Origin: HGM04593 sp045646845
GTDB taxonomy: Bacteria; Bacteroidota; Bacteroidia; Bacteroidales; Bacteroidaceae
Assembly (NCBI GenBank): GCA_045646845.1
Contig: JAZRLO010000014.1
Coordinates: forward strand, 1 to 56,631
Reading direction: 5' to 3'
DNA length: 56,631 nt
Made by a program: the position numbers and the translations under genes. The first letter of the stretch is position 1. Every line of letters starts with the position of its first letter. A model generated the notes under the pieces. The model had not been told where the DNA came from. It did no database searches and was given only the letters and a program-made list of their open reading frames with translations. Below, one piece after another: positions 34,548 to 42,159 of this stretch.

Positions 34548-35441
34548 TTATTGGTAAAGAGTTCGGTATTGCACCGGACTCTTTCCTTTTAGTCTCAGTT
34601 TTATTCTGTCATTATTGTAGTAATGGATATACTTCCTCAGTTCTTGCTTGAAGTGATCCATATCCTTGAACTTCTGCAAATATAGCAGTTCCGATTTCAT
34701 TATACCAAAGAAGTTCTCCATCATAGCATTGTCAAGGCAGTTACCCTTACGTGACATACTCTGTATTATACCATTACGTTTAAGTGCCAACTGGTATTGC
34801 ATATGCTGATAATGCCAACCCTGGTCAGAGTGTAGCTCAAGTCCTTTCTGTGGCTTTATTTTCCTTATAGCACTGTTTACCATATTCATCACCATACGCA
34901 AATCCGGACTATCGGAGATTGTATAGGAGATTATCTCGCCATTATACATATCAAGTATCGGTGAGAGGTAAGCCTTTCTGTCGCCAATCTTGAACTCTGT
35001 AACATCTGTTGCCCATTTGCGATTAGGTGCCGGTGTAGCAAAATCACGCTCCAATACATTTGCTGCAACACGTCCTACCTCTCCTTTGTATGAACGGTAT
35101 CTAACCCTGCGTACAACTGATTTAAGGTGCATCTCCTGCATAAGCTTCTGCACTGTTTTGTGGTTGATTACATACCCCTCATTGCGTAGTTGTATACATA
35201 TACGACGATAGCCATAGCGTTTATGGTGCTGTGTAAATATCTCGCTTATACGCTTGCGTATAAGCGTATACTTGTCGGTTGATTGTTTTGAAATATGATA
35301 ATAGTACGTAGAACGTGCAATGCCGACACATTTTAGAGCGAATAGTAAATCGCTCTGTTGTAGCCTTAGTTCTCGGATTGCCCCCGCCCAATCGCGCGCA
35401 GACGGGCTTCTCTCTCCTCGACTAAGGCTTTCACTTTTTTT
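34548..35441 (-). CDS. IS3-family transposase OrfB (DDE catalytic part)
   Basis: This frame is open from the slippery site through ELRLQQSDLLFALKCVGIARSTYYY-type sequence to the stop at 34548, about 297 codons. The first ATG in it would give only 201 residues. The HTH_21-like region (KRYGYRRICIQLRNEGY) is followed by the rve integrase core with the DDE residues in WATDVTEF, HSDQGWHY and NCLDNAMMENFFG. It has no good start codon of its own upstream and is read as an OrfAB fusion by -1 frameshifting in orfA. It catalyses copy-out/paste-in transposition. Confidence 0.9.
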   Translation of the reverse strand, partial: KKSESLSRGERSPSARDWAGAIRELRLQQSDLLFALKCVGIARSTYYYHISKQSTDKYTLIRKRISEIFTQHHKRYGYRRICIQLRNEGYVINHKTVQKLMQEMHLKSVVRRVRYRSYKGEVGRVAANVLERDFATPAPNRKWATDVTEFKIGDRKAYLSPILDMYNGEIISYTISDSPDLRMVMNMVNSAIRKIKPQKGLELHSDQGWHYQHMQYQLALKRNGIIQSMSRKGNCLDNAMMENFFGIMKSELLYLQKFKDMDHFKQELRKYIHYYNNDRIKLRLKGKSPVQYRTLYQ

Positions 35442-35890
35442 AGCAGTGCAAGTTCTATCTTTAGTTCACGGTTCTCCCTTTGCAGGCGCTCAAGTTCTGT
35501 TTCCGGTTTCTGTACTTTCTTTGGTCTTCCCATACCTGGTGGTCTGCCTCGTTTCCTGGTTATTGAAAGAGCTTCAATGCCGCCAGTCCGGTATGTTTTT
35601 AACCATACACTCAAACAGCTAGCACTAACTCCATATTTTATCGAAGCTTGCACCAAAGATATGCCATTGTTTTCAATATCCAATACAACTTTATGCTTAA
35701 AAGCAACGTCACTGCGAGTATACGCTTGTCGATGAAGTACTTTTACTCCTTCTTTTTGGTACTGCATCCATAGCTTTTCTAATCGTGTATTACCTATACC
35801 ATACTTGGTGTGGATGTAATTGATGGAATAACCATCTTCGAGCATATGCATATATTTTAGCAATGCTGAATAATCGTGTTTTTTACGCAT
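35366..35890 (-). CDS. IS3-family transposase OrfA with frameshift signal
   Basis: I choose the ATG at 35890 (MRKKHDYSALLKYMHML, 174 residues), which lies inside the IS. The longer frame to 36049 runs beyond the IS end into host DNA. Two helix-turn-helix modules are visible (SINYIHTKYGIGNTRLEKLW and SLVQASIKYGVSASCLSVWL), followed by a GRPPGMGRPKK linker and a leucine-zipper helix (LERLQRENRELKIELALLKK). A run of seven A on the coding strand (complement of 35435-35441) reads CTA AAA AAA G, a -1 slippery site. The -1 frame continues without stop into orfB. Confidence 0.9.
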   Translation of the reverse strand: MRKKHDYSALLKYMHMLEDGYSINYIHTKYGIGNTRLEKLWMQYQKEGVKVLHRQAYTRSDVAFKHKVVLDIENNGISLVQASIKYGVSASCLSVWLKTYRTGGIEALSITRKRGRPPGMGRPKKVQKPETELERLQRENRELKIELALLKKVKALVEEREARLRAIGRGQSEN

Positions 35891-35981
35891 AAAATAAACC
35901 CCAAAGTTTTTTGTCCAAACTTTGGGGTTCACTTCAATATCACCGGACTCGTTTGTTTGGTGATATGTTCTTTTTTGTATC

Positions 35982-36683
35982 ATGAATAAGCATCTCCTTT
36001 CAACTCTGGTAATATCGGTGCTGGTACTCTGCTGTGCACCACCCGACAACTATATTATAAGAGGTAATGCTGACGGCACGTTTGACGGTGACACAGTGTA
36101 TCTTTTTTATTCAAAGGACGGAAAAGAGAAGACTATTGCCAATTACAGCATTGTAACGGACGGAACATTTGCATTCAGCGGCTACACCGAAGGAGAAAAC
36201 ATCTATTATCTTGGACATATGCGGGACGGGGATGACGTCAGCACCCTGTTCTTTCTGGAAAAGGGAGAGATGCAGGCCTGCCTGAAAGACGGGTCAGTAA
36301 CAGGGACTCCGCTCAATGACACAAACAGGAGGGTAAGCGACTCTATCGGGCGGATGATACAGGAAATCAACGCCCTTGAGACAAGGTTAATAAACCGCGC
36401 AAACCGTTCATCGGACGATATTATGCACGACGGCATCACCATGTTTGCTCTTCAGGAGAGACTGTACAGCTATTTGAAAAGAGTCGTGACGGAGAATATC
36501 GGAAACATTTACGGCCTGTTCATGCTTGTGATGTACAACGGCCTGTTCAACGAAGAGGAGTTCGACAGCATCCTGAGCCGGATACCGGCAAGATATGCCG
36601 GCTGCGACAACAACTCATTGTACAGAACCGCAATGGAGATAAAGGCACTGAAAGCGGAAGAGGCATTCCCCACAGAGCCGTAA
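35982..36683 (+). CDS. DUF4369-like lipoprotein
   Basis: The 233-residue product has a lipoprotein-type N-terminus (LSTLVISVLVLCCAPP, with lipidation probable at C17 or C18). A domain beginning YIIRGNADGTFDGDTVYLFY follows, matching the DUF4369 pattern found at the N-terminus of Bacteroidetes thioredoxin-like lipoproteins. The second half is helical, with no CxxC thioredoxin motif, so the redox domain common in this family is missing. Its ATG lies 9 bp after the right arm of the prs terminator and 46 bp from the IS right end. The insertion has thus replaced whatever lay upstream, and expression may now depend on read-through or an IS-borne promoter. Confidence 0.7.
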   Translation: MNKHLLSTLVISVLVLCCAPPDNYIIRGNADGTFDGDTVYLFYSKDGKEKTIANYSIVTDGTFAFSGYTEGENIYYLGHMRDGDDVSTLFFLEKGEMQACLKDGSVTGTPLNDTNRRVSDSIGRMIQEINALETRLINRANRSSDDIMHDGITMFALQERLYSYLKRVVTENIGNIYGLFMLVMYNGLFNEEEFDSILSRIPARYAGCDNNSLYRTAMEIKALKAEEAFPTEP

Positions 36684-36740
36684 GCCTGCATACAAGATAT
36701 TCCGAATATTATGCCGATTCTTCTTTTTTAATACGTCAGG

Positions 36741-36772
36741 TTTTGCCAATCGATGGATTTCGACTATTTTTG
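36741..36772 (+). promoter_or_regulatory. Promoter of the S41-like lipoprotein gene
   Basis: TTTTG at 36741-36745 and TATTTTTG at 36765-36772 are exactly 19 bp apart. The predicted transcript starts near 36779, which excludes the ATG at 36753 and supports the start codon at 36798. Confidence 0.85.
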
Positions 36773-36797
36773 CGCGACAAGACAAACCGTTATCAAA

Positions 36798-38027
36798 ATG
36801 AACAAACCATCAACACTGCTGTCAATTCTGGCAATTGCATTCACCTTCGCTTCATGCGGAGAGGATAGGACACATGAGTACCTCGAGATGACCGCAGAGA
36901 ACCAATGGACATATTCCAAGATGAAAGAGGCGTATCTTTGGGCCGATGAGATAAAATCGCCCGAAAGAAGTGCCTTCTTCGGAAACACTGAAAAATTCTA
37001 CACCTCCCTGCTTTCGGGGAAGGACAAGGTCTCATACTTTACCGACTCGATACAACAAGGCTCATATGGAATCGATTGCACCATAATGCGTGACCCGCTC
37101 GGCGAAGACAGAAGCTGCTTCTACGCACTTGTAACATTCGTTGAACCCGAGTCGCCGGCAGCCATGGCAGGCATAGAACGCGGTGACTGGATAAGTTCGG
37201 TAGGCGGAAAAAGAGTGACATCGACGTCAACGAAGCTCATGCAGAACGGAACAGCCACGGAGATGACCACAAGAAACATAGATTTTGACGACGAGGCCGG
37301 CAAGTACTTCTGGAGTGACGAAGAGACGCATCAGGTGCAGCCATCGACAATAATGGACGCAAAGGCATTGGTACTGGACACAATCCTCAATGTTCGCGAA
37401 AAGAAAACAGGATACATCCTCTGCAATAATTTCAACGGAGACCGCTTTACGGAGGATTTCAGCGAAATCGCATTGAGTTTCGCCGCGGAAGAAGTGAGCA
37501 ACATCATACTTGACCTGCGTTATTGCACAGGCGGAACACTGGATAATGCTGCCGAAGCGGCTGCCATGTTCGTGCCACAATCGGAAAAAGGGAACACATT
37601 CGCCAAACTTGTATATAACGACACGGCAGAAAAGGAGACTCTCTATCCCGAGTCGATAGTGAACCTCAGCGACAAGCAACTGTACATAGTCACCGGCAAT
37701 GCTACCGCCGGTGTGGCAGAACTTTTTATAGCCGCAATTGACGCATCACGCGGAATGCACGAAGTCGTTACTGTCGGTTCCGTGACATCCGGAGCCAATG
37801 TTTTGACAGAGACATTCGCATCCCCTTACGGTTTCTCTATAAGCCCTGCCGTTGCAAGGATTTTCACCCCGGACGGCAACGAGCTCTCAGCCGCCGGATT
37901 GAAGCCCGACTACCCTTTGAACGAACTTGCAGAGCAGGAAATGCTTTACGACCTTGGCAACCCACAGGAATACATACTCCGCAGCGTGACATATCTGATA
38001 GTGAACGGTTTCCTGCCGGCTGAGTAA
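36798..38027 (+). CDS. S41 peptidase-like lipoprotein lacking the catalytic dyad
   Basis: The 409-residue protein begins with a lipoprotein signal (SILAIAFTFASCGED; C20 lipidated). It has an N-terminal helical region, a PDZ domain (about residues 95-145, with ESPAAMAGIERGDWISSVGG), and a C-terminal-processing-protease fold (YILCNNF...IILDLRYCTGG). The Bacteroidales S41 pattern has Ser in a SASE-type motif and Lys in GK about 25 residues later. The equivalent places here read TAGVAE (Gly305) and TSGANV (Ala333), so both catalytic residues appear lost. A binding or scaffold function is more likely than proteolysis. It has its own promoter and a strong terminator. Confidence 0.82.
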   Translation: MNKPSTLLSILAIAFTFASCGEDRTHEYLEMTAENQWTYSKMKEAYLWADEIKSPERSAFFGNTEKFYTSLLSGKDKVSYFTDSIQQGSYGIDCTIMRDPLGEDRSCFYALVTFVEPESPAAMAGIERGDWISSVGGKRVTSTSTKLMQNGTATEMTTRNIDFDDEAGKYFWSDEETHQVQPSTIMDAKALVLDTILNVREKKTGYILCNNFNGDRFTEDFSEIALSFAAEEVSNIILDLRYCTGGTLDNAAEAAAMFVPQSEKGNTFAKLVYNDTAEKETLYPESIVNLSDKQLYIVTGNATAGVAELFIAAIDASRGMHEVVTVGSVTSGANVLTETFASPYGFSISPAVARIFTPDGNELSAAGLKPDYPLNELAEQEMLYDLGNPQEYILRSVTYLIVNGFLPAE

Positions 38028-38074
38028 AACGGACCTTCTTTGCAGTAAAACTGCGATGGAATATAAAGGAAACG

Positions 38075-38105
38075 ACGACAGACCTCTCAAGCGGAGGTCT
38101 GTCGT
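38075..38105 (+). terminator. Terminator after the S41-like gene
   Basis: ACGACAGACCTC (38075-38086) pairs perfectly with GAGGTCTGTCGT (38094-38105) around loop TCAAGCG, followed by TTGTC. Confidence 0.85.
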
Positions 38106-38222
38106 TTGTCATAAAAAGCGATAAAAACAGTAAAGGAACATTAAACAAACAGAACGGGAACTTATAATCTGAAAAAATATTCATATTTTTGTCAGAATGA
38201 ATGATTGCAATTCCGCATAAAG

Positions 38223-40505
38223 ATGAAGAAGATAATAGCTATACTGCTTCTCATAACCGCCATACCCTCCCTGCTTAATGCACAGAAGGTAGGACTTGTC
38301 ATGAGCGGCGGCGGCGCACGCGGCCTTGCACACATTGGAGTAATCAAAGCTCTTGAAGAGAACGGAATCCCTATTGATTATGTAGCCGGCACATCCATGG
38401 GAGCCATCGTTGCATCCCTCTACTCCATGGGATACACGCCCGATGAGATGATAGCTCTGATGAGCAGCGAAGATTTCCGACGCTGGTACACCGGCACAAT
38501 GGACCAGGACTACATGTTCTACTTCAGGAAGAACAAAGATGTCCCGGACATCCTTAACATAGATTTCAATGTAAAGGACTCACTGCATGTCATGACACCC
38601 TCGATACACCTGGTAAAATCTTCACCCATGAACTTCGGCTTCATGGAAATGTTCTCAGGTCCCAACGCTGCATGCAAAGGAAAATTCGACGATCTTATGA
38701 TTCCCTTCCGCTGTGTTGCATCGGATGTATATAACAAAAAACAGATTGTATTTTCCGAAGGCAATCTTGGTGATGCGGTAAGGGCATCCATGACCTACCC
38801 CTTCTTCTTCAAACCCATAAAGGTAGATTCCCTTCTGCTCTACGACGGAGGCCTGTACAACAATTTTCCGCGCGATGTCATGGAAAACGACTTCAATCCC
38901 GATTTCATCATCGGAAGCGCAGTGAGCGACAACCCCAGCCTTCCCGACGAGAGGGATATTATGAGCCAAGCCGAAAACCTGATAGTATCGCGCAGTGACT
39001 ATACCATGCCCGAAGGCAAAGGCATCCTGCTGGACATCAAGATAAAAGGCGTAAAACTTCTCGACTTCCACAAGCTGAAAGAGGTCACGGATATGGGCTA
39101 TGAATACACCAAGGCCATGATAGACTCCATCAAGATGAGTGTGCCGCGAGTTCAGGACAGCACCCTACTTGCCGAAAAACGCCGCTCCTTCAGGGAGAGT
39201 ATCCCCAGAATGGTATTCAACAGGGTTGTTGTAAACGGAGTCACCAAGGAACAGGAACGTTCTATTATAAGGGAGTTCCACAGGAACGGGGAACGTTTCA
39301 GTTTAGAAAAATGCAAAAAAGGTTACTACAGTCTTCTCTCGGGTGACCTTATTGAGGAAATAATACCGCACGCCATATACAACGATATTGACAGCGCATA
39401 CACGCTGCATCTTGATGTCAAGGTAAATCCGAGTTTCACAATCAAGCTTGGAGCCGGCGTATCCACCAGTATATCGAACCAGATATACTTCGGTCTCCAT
39501 TACAGGAACCTGAACAACCGTGCCAAGGAGTTCATTCTTGACGGACAATTGGGAAAGGTATATAACAACATACAACTTTCGGGCCGCGCCGACTTCCTCG
39601 GCGAGTTGCCAATTTCGCTCAAGTTCATAGGTTCATACTCCACGGTTGACTATTACAACATGATGTATCTATTCTCAAAAGAGAACTCTGTCGCACTCAA
39701 CCACCAGAGAGAGGTCTTCGCTAAACTCAAGATAGCACTACCCTTTCTTAACAGGAAAAAAGCGGAATTCGGCGTAGGCATTGCCGACATTAAGGACGAA
39801 TATATACCTACAAGCATTGTTGACTTGGACATGCCTAAGTTCGACCGTAACGACATGACCTTTTTCGGTGGTTTCCTGCGTTTCGAAGGAAATACACTGG
39901 ATGCGAAAGTGTTCCCCACCTCCGGCGTACACGAGGCCCTTACAGCACAGTTCGTCATCGGAGAAGAGGAATATGAAGGAGCCATCCAGTTCGAGAACAA
40001 CAAGGTTGAACAGTCGTGGCTTCAGATAGGCTATACACGCCGCGACCATTTCAGGATTAACAGCAAATTCACGATAGGCACGTACCTGCACCTCTTCTAC
40101 TCCACCCGCAGGCTTTCCAAAACCTATCAGGCGACCATGATGCAGGCCGGTTCCTTCGCACCCACCATGAACGGATTGTTCTACTACGACCCAAAATTCC
40201 GTGCCAACCAGTTCGTCGCAGGCGGTATAACGCCTATATACAAACTGAACAACTACATACAGATACGTCCCAGTTTTTACGTCTTTGCTCCTTACCGTCT
40301 CATAAATGAGAACCCCGATGGAACAGCGTCGTACAGCATCAAACGTTTCAACGATTTTCAATTCATTACAGACTTGACAGCCGTTGCGCGTTTCTCCAAT
40401 CTTTCGGTCAGTGCGTTCGTGAATTACTACAGTTCGCACAAATCTACAGTGAATGCCGGAATTTCCATCGGATGGTTCATGTTCAACGAAAGGTTTGTAG
40501 AATAA
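38223..40505 (+). CDS. Patatin-like phospholipase fused to an outer-membrane surface-antigen barrel
   Basis: The start at 38223 gives a 760-residue protein with a signal peptide (MKKIIAILLLITAIPSLLNA). The patatin domain follows at once: oxyanion loop SGGGARG at 28-34, nucleophile S58 in GTSMG, and the dyad aspartate D208 in YDGG. A POTRA-like stretch (about 330-400) leads into a C-terminal 16-strand-type barrel rich in alternating aromatic residues and ending GWFMFNERFVE. This matches PlpD-like type Vd autotransporters, which export a lipase to the surface. In Bacteroidetes the family is common and usually not cleaved. A -7-like TATTTTTG lies at 38184-38191. Confidence 0.92.
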   Translation: MKKIIAILLLITAIPSLLNAQKVGLVMSGGGARGLAHIGVIKALEENGIPIDYVAGTSMGAIVASLYSMGYTPDEMIALMSSEDFRRWYTGTMDQDYMFYFRKNKDVPDILNIDFNVKDSLHVMTPSIHLVKSSPMNFGFMEMFSGPNAACKGKFDDLMIPFRCVASDVYNKKQIVFSEGNLGDAVRASMTYPFFFKPIKVDSLLLYDGGLYNNFPRDVMENDFNPDFIIGSAVSDNPSLPDERDIMSQAENLIVSRSDYTMPEGKGILLDIKIKGVKLLDFHKLKEVTDMGYEYTKAMIDSIKMSVPRVQDSTLLAEKRRSFRESIPRMVFNRVVVNGVTKEQERSIIREFHRNGERFSLEKCKKGYYSLLSGDLIEEIIPHAIYNDIDSAYTLHLDVKVNPSFTIKLGAGVSTSISNQIYFGLHYRNLNNRAKEFILDGQLGKVYNNIQLSGRADFLGELPISLKFIGSYSTVDYYNMMYLFSKENSVALNHQREVFAKLKIALPFLNRKKAEFGVGIADIKDEYIPTSIVDLDMPKFDRNDMTFFGGFLRFEGNTLDAKVFPTSGVHEALTAQFVIGEEEYEGAIQFENNKVEQSWLQIGYTRRDHFRINSKFTIGTYLHLFYSTRRLSKTYQATMMQAGSFAPTMNGLFYYDPKFRANQFVAGGITPIYKLNNYIQIRPSFYVFAPYRLINENPDGTASYSIKRFNDFQFITDLTAVARFSNLSVSAFVNYYSSHKSTVNAGISIGWFMFNERFVE

Positions 40506-40587
40506 GGAGTTAGCTTATATTCGTAAATTACAGAAGAGAAACTGAAGAAAAAAAAATGCAATTTTTTATAAAAAAAAGAGCCTAAAG

Positions 40588-40619
40588 TTTTGCAGGTTTA
40601 AAAAATTGCACTACCTTTG
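40588..40619 (+). promoter_or_regulatory. Promoter of tRNA-Arg
   Basis: TTTTG at 40588-40592 and TACCTTTG at 40612-40619 have the 19-bp spacing. The mature tRNA begins 23 bp downstream. Confidence 0.88.
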
Positions 40620-40642
40620 CACACGTCAAACGACAACAACAC

Positions 40643-40716
40643 GGTCTCGTAGCTCAACTGAATAGAGCATCTGACTACGGATCAGAAGGTTACAGGTTTG
40701 AATCCTGTCGGGATCA
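40643..40716 (+). tRNA. tRNA-Arg (anticodon ACG)
   Basis: The cloverleaf has acceptor GGTCTCG/CGGGATC with two G-U pairs, anticodon arm TCTGA-CTACGGA-TCAGA and T-arm ACAGG-TTTGAAT-CCTGT, with discriminator A. The anticodon ACG (A34 becoming inosine) reads CGN arginine codons. Confidence 0.93.
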
Positions 40717-40720
40717 CAAA

Positions 40721-40749
40721 GAGGAACTCACAAGAGTTCCTCTTATTTT
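40721..40749 (+). terminator. Terminator of tRNA-Arg
   Basis: GAGGAACTC and GAGTTCCTC form a 9-bp stem with loop ACAA and a TTATTTT tail, 4 bp after the tRNA. Confidence 0.9.
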
Positions 40750-40860
40750 GTCTATCAATACCAGCGGCGGAAATCCGGGCTCACCTGCAAAGTCTGGATC
40801 ACTCATAGCCAGCGGATTAGGAAATCCGCCGGAACGAGTGAAGAACATCCCCAATGACGA

Positions 40861-40887
40861 AAAAGAGCAGTCAAAATGACTGCTCTT
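40861..40887 (-). terminator. Terminator of the first tRNA-Lys unit
   Basis: AAGAGCAGTCA and TGACTGCTCTT form an 11-bp stem, followed on the minus strand by a T-rich run, directly downstream of the leftward tRNA-Lys. Confidence 0.9.
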
Positions 40888-40889
40888 CG

Positions 40890-40962
40890 TACGCCGTCAG
40901 GGACTCGAACCCTGGACCCATTGATTAAGAGTCAATTGCTCTACCAACTGAGCTAACAGCGC
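40890..40962 (-). tRNA. tRNA-Lys (anticodon CUU), copy 1
   Basis: Read on the minus strand: acceptor GCGCTGT/ACGGCGT (with G-U pairs, including the first pair), D-arm GCTC...GAGC, anticodon arm ATTGA-CTCTTAA-TCAAT, and T-arm CAGGG-TTCGAGT-CCCTG. Anticodon CUU decodes AAG. The sequence is identical to copy 2, 203 bp away. Confidence 0.93.
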
Positions 40963-40979
40963 ATTGCCTTAACGCGATG

Positions 40980-41011
40980 CAAAGGTACTGCTTTATTTTT
41001 AAAATACAAAA
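40980..41011 (-). promoter_or_regulatory. Promoter of tRNA-Lys copy 1
   Basis: On the minus strand, TTTTG (complement of 41007-41011) and TACCTTTG (complement of 40980-40987) are 19 bp apart. Confidence 0.88.
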
Positions 41012-41060
41012 CTTTCGCAGAACTTCATTACAACATCAACAAACATTTTTTGCAACAGAT

Positions 41061-41091
41061 AAAAAAAGAGCAGTCATTTTGACTGCTCTTT
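41061..41091 (-). terminator. Terminator of the second tRNA-Lys unit
   Basis: The hairpin AAGAGCAGTCA/TGACTGCTCTT recurs here with a different loop and a T-run of seven on the minus strand. Confidence 0.9.
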
Positions 41092-41092
41092 G

Positions 41093-41165
41093 TACGCCGT
41101 CAGGGACTCGAACCCTGGACCCATTGATTAAGAGTCAATTGCTCTACCAACTGAGCTAACAGCGC
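41093..41165 (-). tRNA. tRNA-Lys (anticodon CUU), copy 2
   Basis: Identical to copy 1 over the mature sequence, with anticodon loop CTCTTAA. Each copy has its own promoter and terminator, so the whole transcription unit of about 200 bp is duplicated. Confidence 0.93.
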
Positions 41166-41182
41166 ATTGCCTTAACGCGTTG

Positions 41183-41214
41183 CAAAGGTACTGCTTTATT
41201 TTACAACTACAAAC
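41183..41214 (-). promoter_or_regulatory. Promoter of tRNA-Lys copy 2
   Basis: TACCTTTG (complement of 41183-41190) with a -33 GTTTG (complement of 41210-41214) at 19 bp. The core is conserved with copy 1, while the spacer differs. Confidence 0.85.
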
Positions 41215-41317
41215 TTTTGAGACATTTTTTTTATATTTTTTTCAATCTTTTTTCCAAACTGTTGATTTTCAATCTACAAAGAAACAGCCTTTCACGCCAT
41301 CGAGAACAGACATTCAC

Positions 41318-42118
41318 TTACATCAGTGAAGAAAGTTTACGAAGCATGATAGAAACCTCGCCGTCCATTGGTGGAATGGGCACAAGACGATATGTCGGAA
41401 GTTCAGGATGCAGCACCACAAGATTCATGCGGCTCACCTTTATACCGTAGTTCTTTTCGAGTATGTAACGGTACAGATTCTGTTGCAGACAATAGTGGAT
41501 ATAAGAAGTATCTGTCAGATGTTCCAACCCGTTAATTCCGTTAGCCCAGGGATTACGCTCAGTGGGGTCAATCTTGTTGCTGCGCTTCCAGTCATATATC
41601 TCATATGTGCCGTCGACACATGCGCATACCAGGTCTATTGTGCCGGCAACACGCGAGCCTGCATCGTATATGCGCCACTCGGTACGGAACGGTTCAAAAA
41701 CGGTATTGCGCTCAAACGACTTGAAGTAGCTCCACTCGCGCGAAATGTCGAGTGTCTGCTCACATTTGATGTAATTCCCGTTGTACTGTACTTTGCAGAG
41801 AAGCTCAGGAATCTCCTTACCGTTAAGATAATCCTCAATCTGCTTATGAAGATGAGTGCCGGCCTGGCTGGCGATTGCACCTTTCGACTCCCATTCCTCG
41901 CGCAGCTTGGCAGCTTCCCTCTCATTGCCGCAGCATTTTTTCAAGCTTATTCCTACCGCATCGAATTCGCGGAAAAACTTCGCCACGACACCGCTCACAG
42001 AGATGAGCCGACCGATACCGTCCAGCGTATATATATGCTCTTCTTCATTGAACAAAAGTTTTCCGTCCTGTTCAAACGCAAGTTCAGAGCCGTTAAGATT
42101 CATATATTCCATAATCAA
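41318..42118 (-). CDS. PD-(D/E)XK nuclease superfamily protein
   Basis: The 266-residue protein shows the core of the Cas4/RecB-type nuclease fold: a helix with a histidine (QAGTHLHKQIEDYL near 85-98), then GTIDLV (metal-binding Asp) and a dozen residues later IYDWKRS (the D-x-K end of the motif), followed by a QxxxY helix in CLQQNLYRYILE. The strict E/Q-x-K is replaced by D-W-K, which the superfamily allows. A role in DNA repair or processing is likely, but the substrate is unknown. It is 41 bp downstream of holA on the same strand and probably co-transcribed with it. Confidence 0.8.
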   Translation of the reverse strand: MIMEYMNLNGSELAFEQDGKLLFNEEEHIYTLDGIGRLISVSGVVAKFFREFDAVGISLKKCCGNEREAAKLREEWESKGAIASQAGTHLHKQIEDYLNGKEIPELLCKVQYNGNYIKCEQTLDISREWSYFKSFERNTVFEPFRTEWRIYDAGSRVAGTIDLVCACVDGTYEIYDWKRSNKIDPTERNPWANGINGLEHLTDTSYIHYCLQQNLYRYILEKNYGIKVSRMNLVVLHPELPTYRLVPIPPMDGEVSIMLRKLSSLM

Positions 42119-42159
42119 TAATCAAATAAAAAATCCGAGGGAACCAGTGCCCGCATACA

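Larger units (their letters stand above)
34509..35936 (-). mobile_element. Complete IS3-family (IS150-like) insertion sequence
   Basis: The 1428-bp element has terminal inverted repeats (TGATCTGACCCCAAAAAGTT at the left; TGAAGTGAACCCCAAAGTTT reading in from the right). It is flanked by a 3-bp target duplication ATA (34506-34508 and 35937-35939). It contains orfA and orfB in the -1 arrangement joined by a slippery A7. All catalytic residues are present, so it appears functional. A relic of the same end type lies at 24683-24729. Confidence 0.93.
34499..35977 (+). terminator. prs terminator interrupted by the IS3 element
   Basis: Removing the IS and one 3-bp target copy restores AAAGAACATATCACC, a 14-base loop, and GGTGATATGTTCTTT followed by T-residues: a perfect 15-bp stem. 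The left arm is now at 34499-34508 (AAAGAACATA) and continues at 35940-35944 (TCACC). The right arm is at 35959-35973, with the T-run to 35976. Confidence 0.85.

Noticed and set aside
40751..40860. Open frame between tRNA-Arg and tRNA-Lys reading GGNPGSPAKSGSLIASG and onward
   Set aside because: No start codon, short, and located between tRNA terminators; inverted GCGGATT/AATCCGC bases suggest repeat debris instead of a gene.
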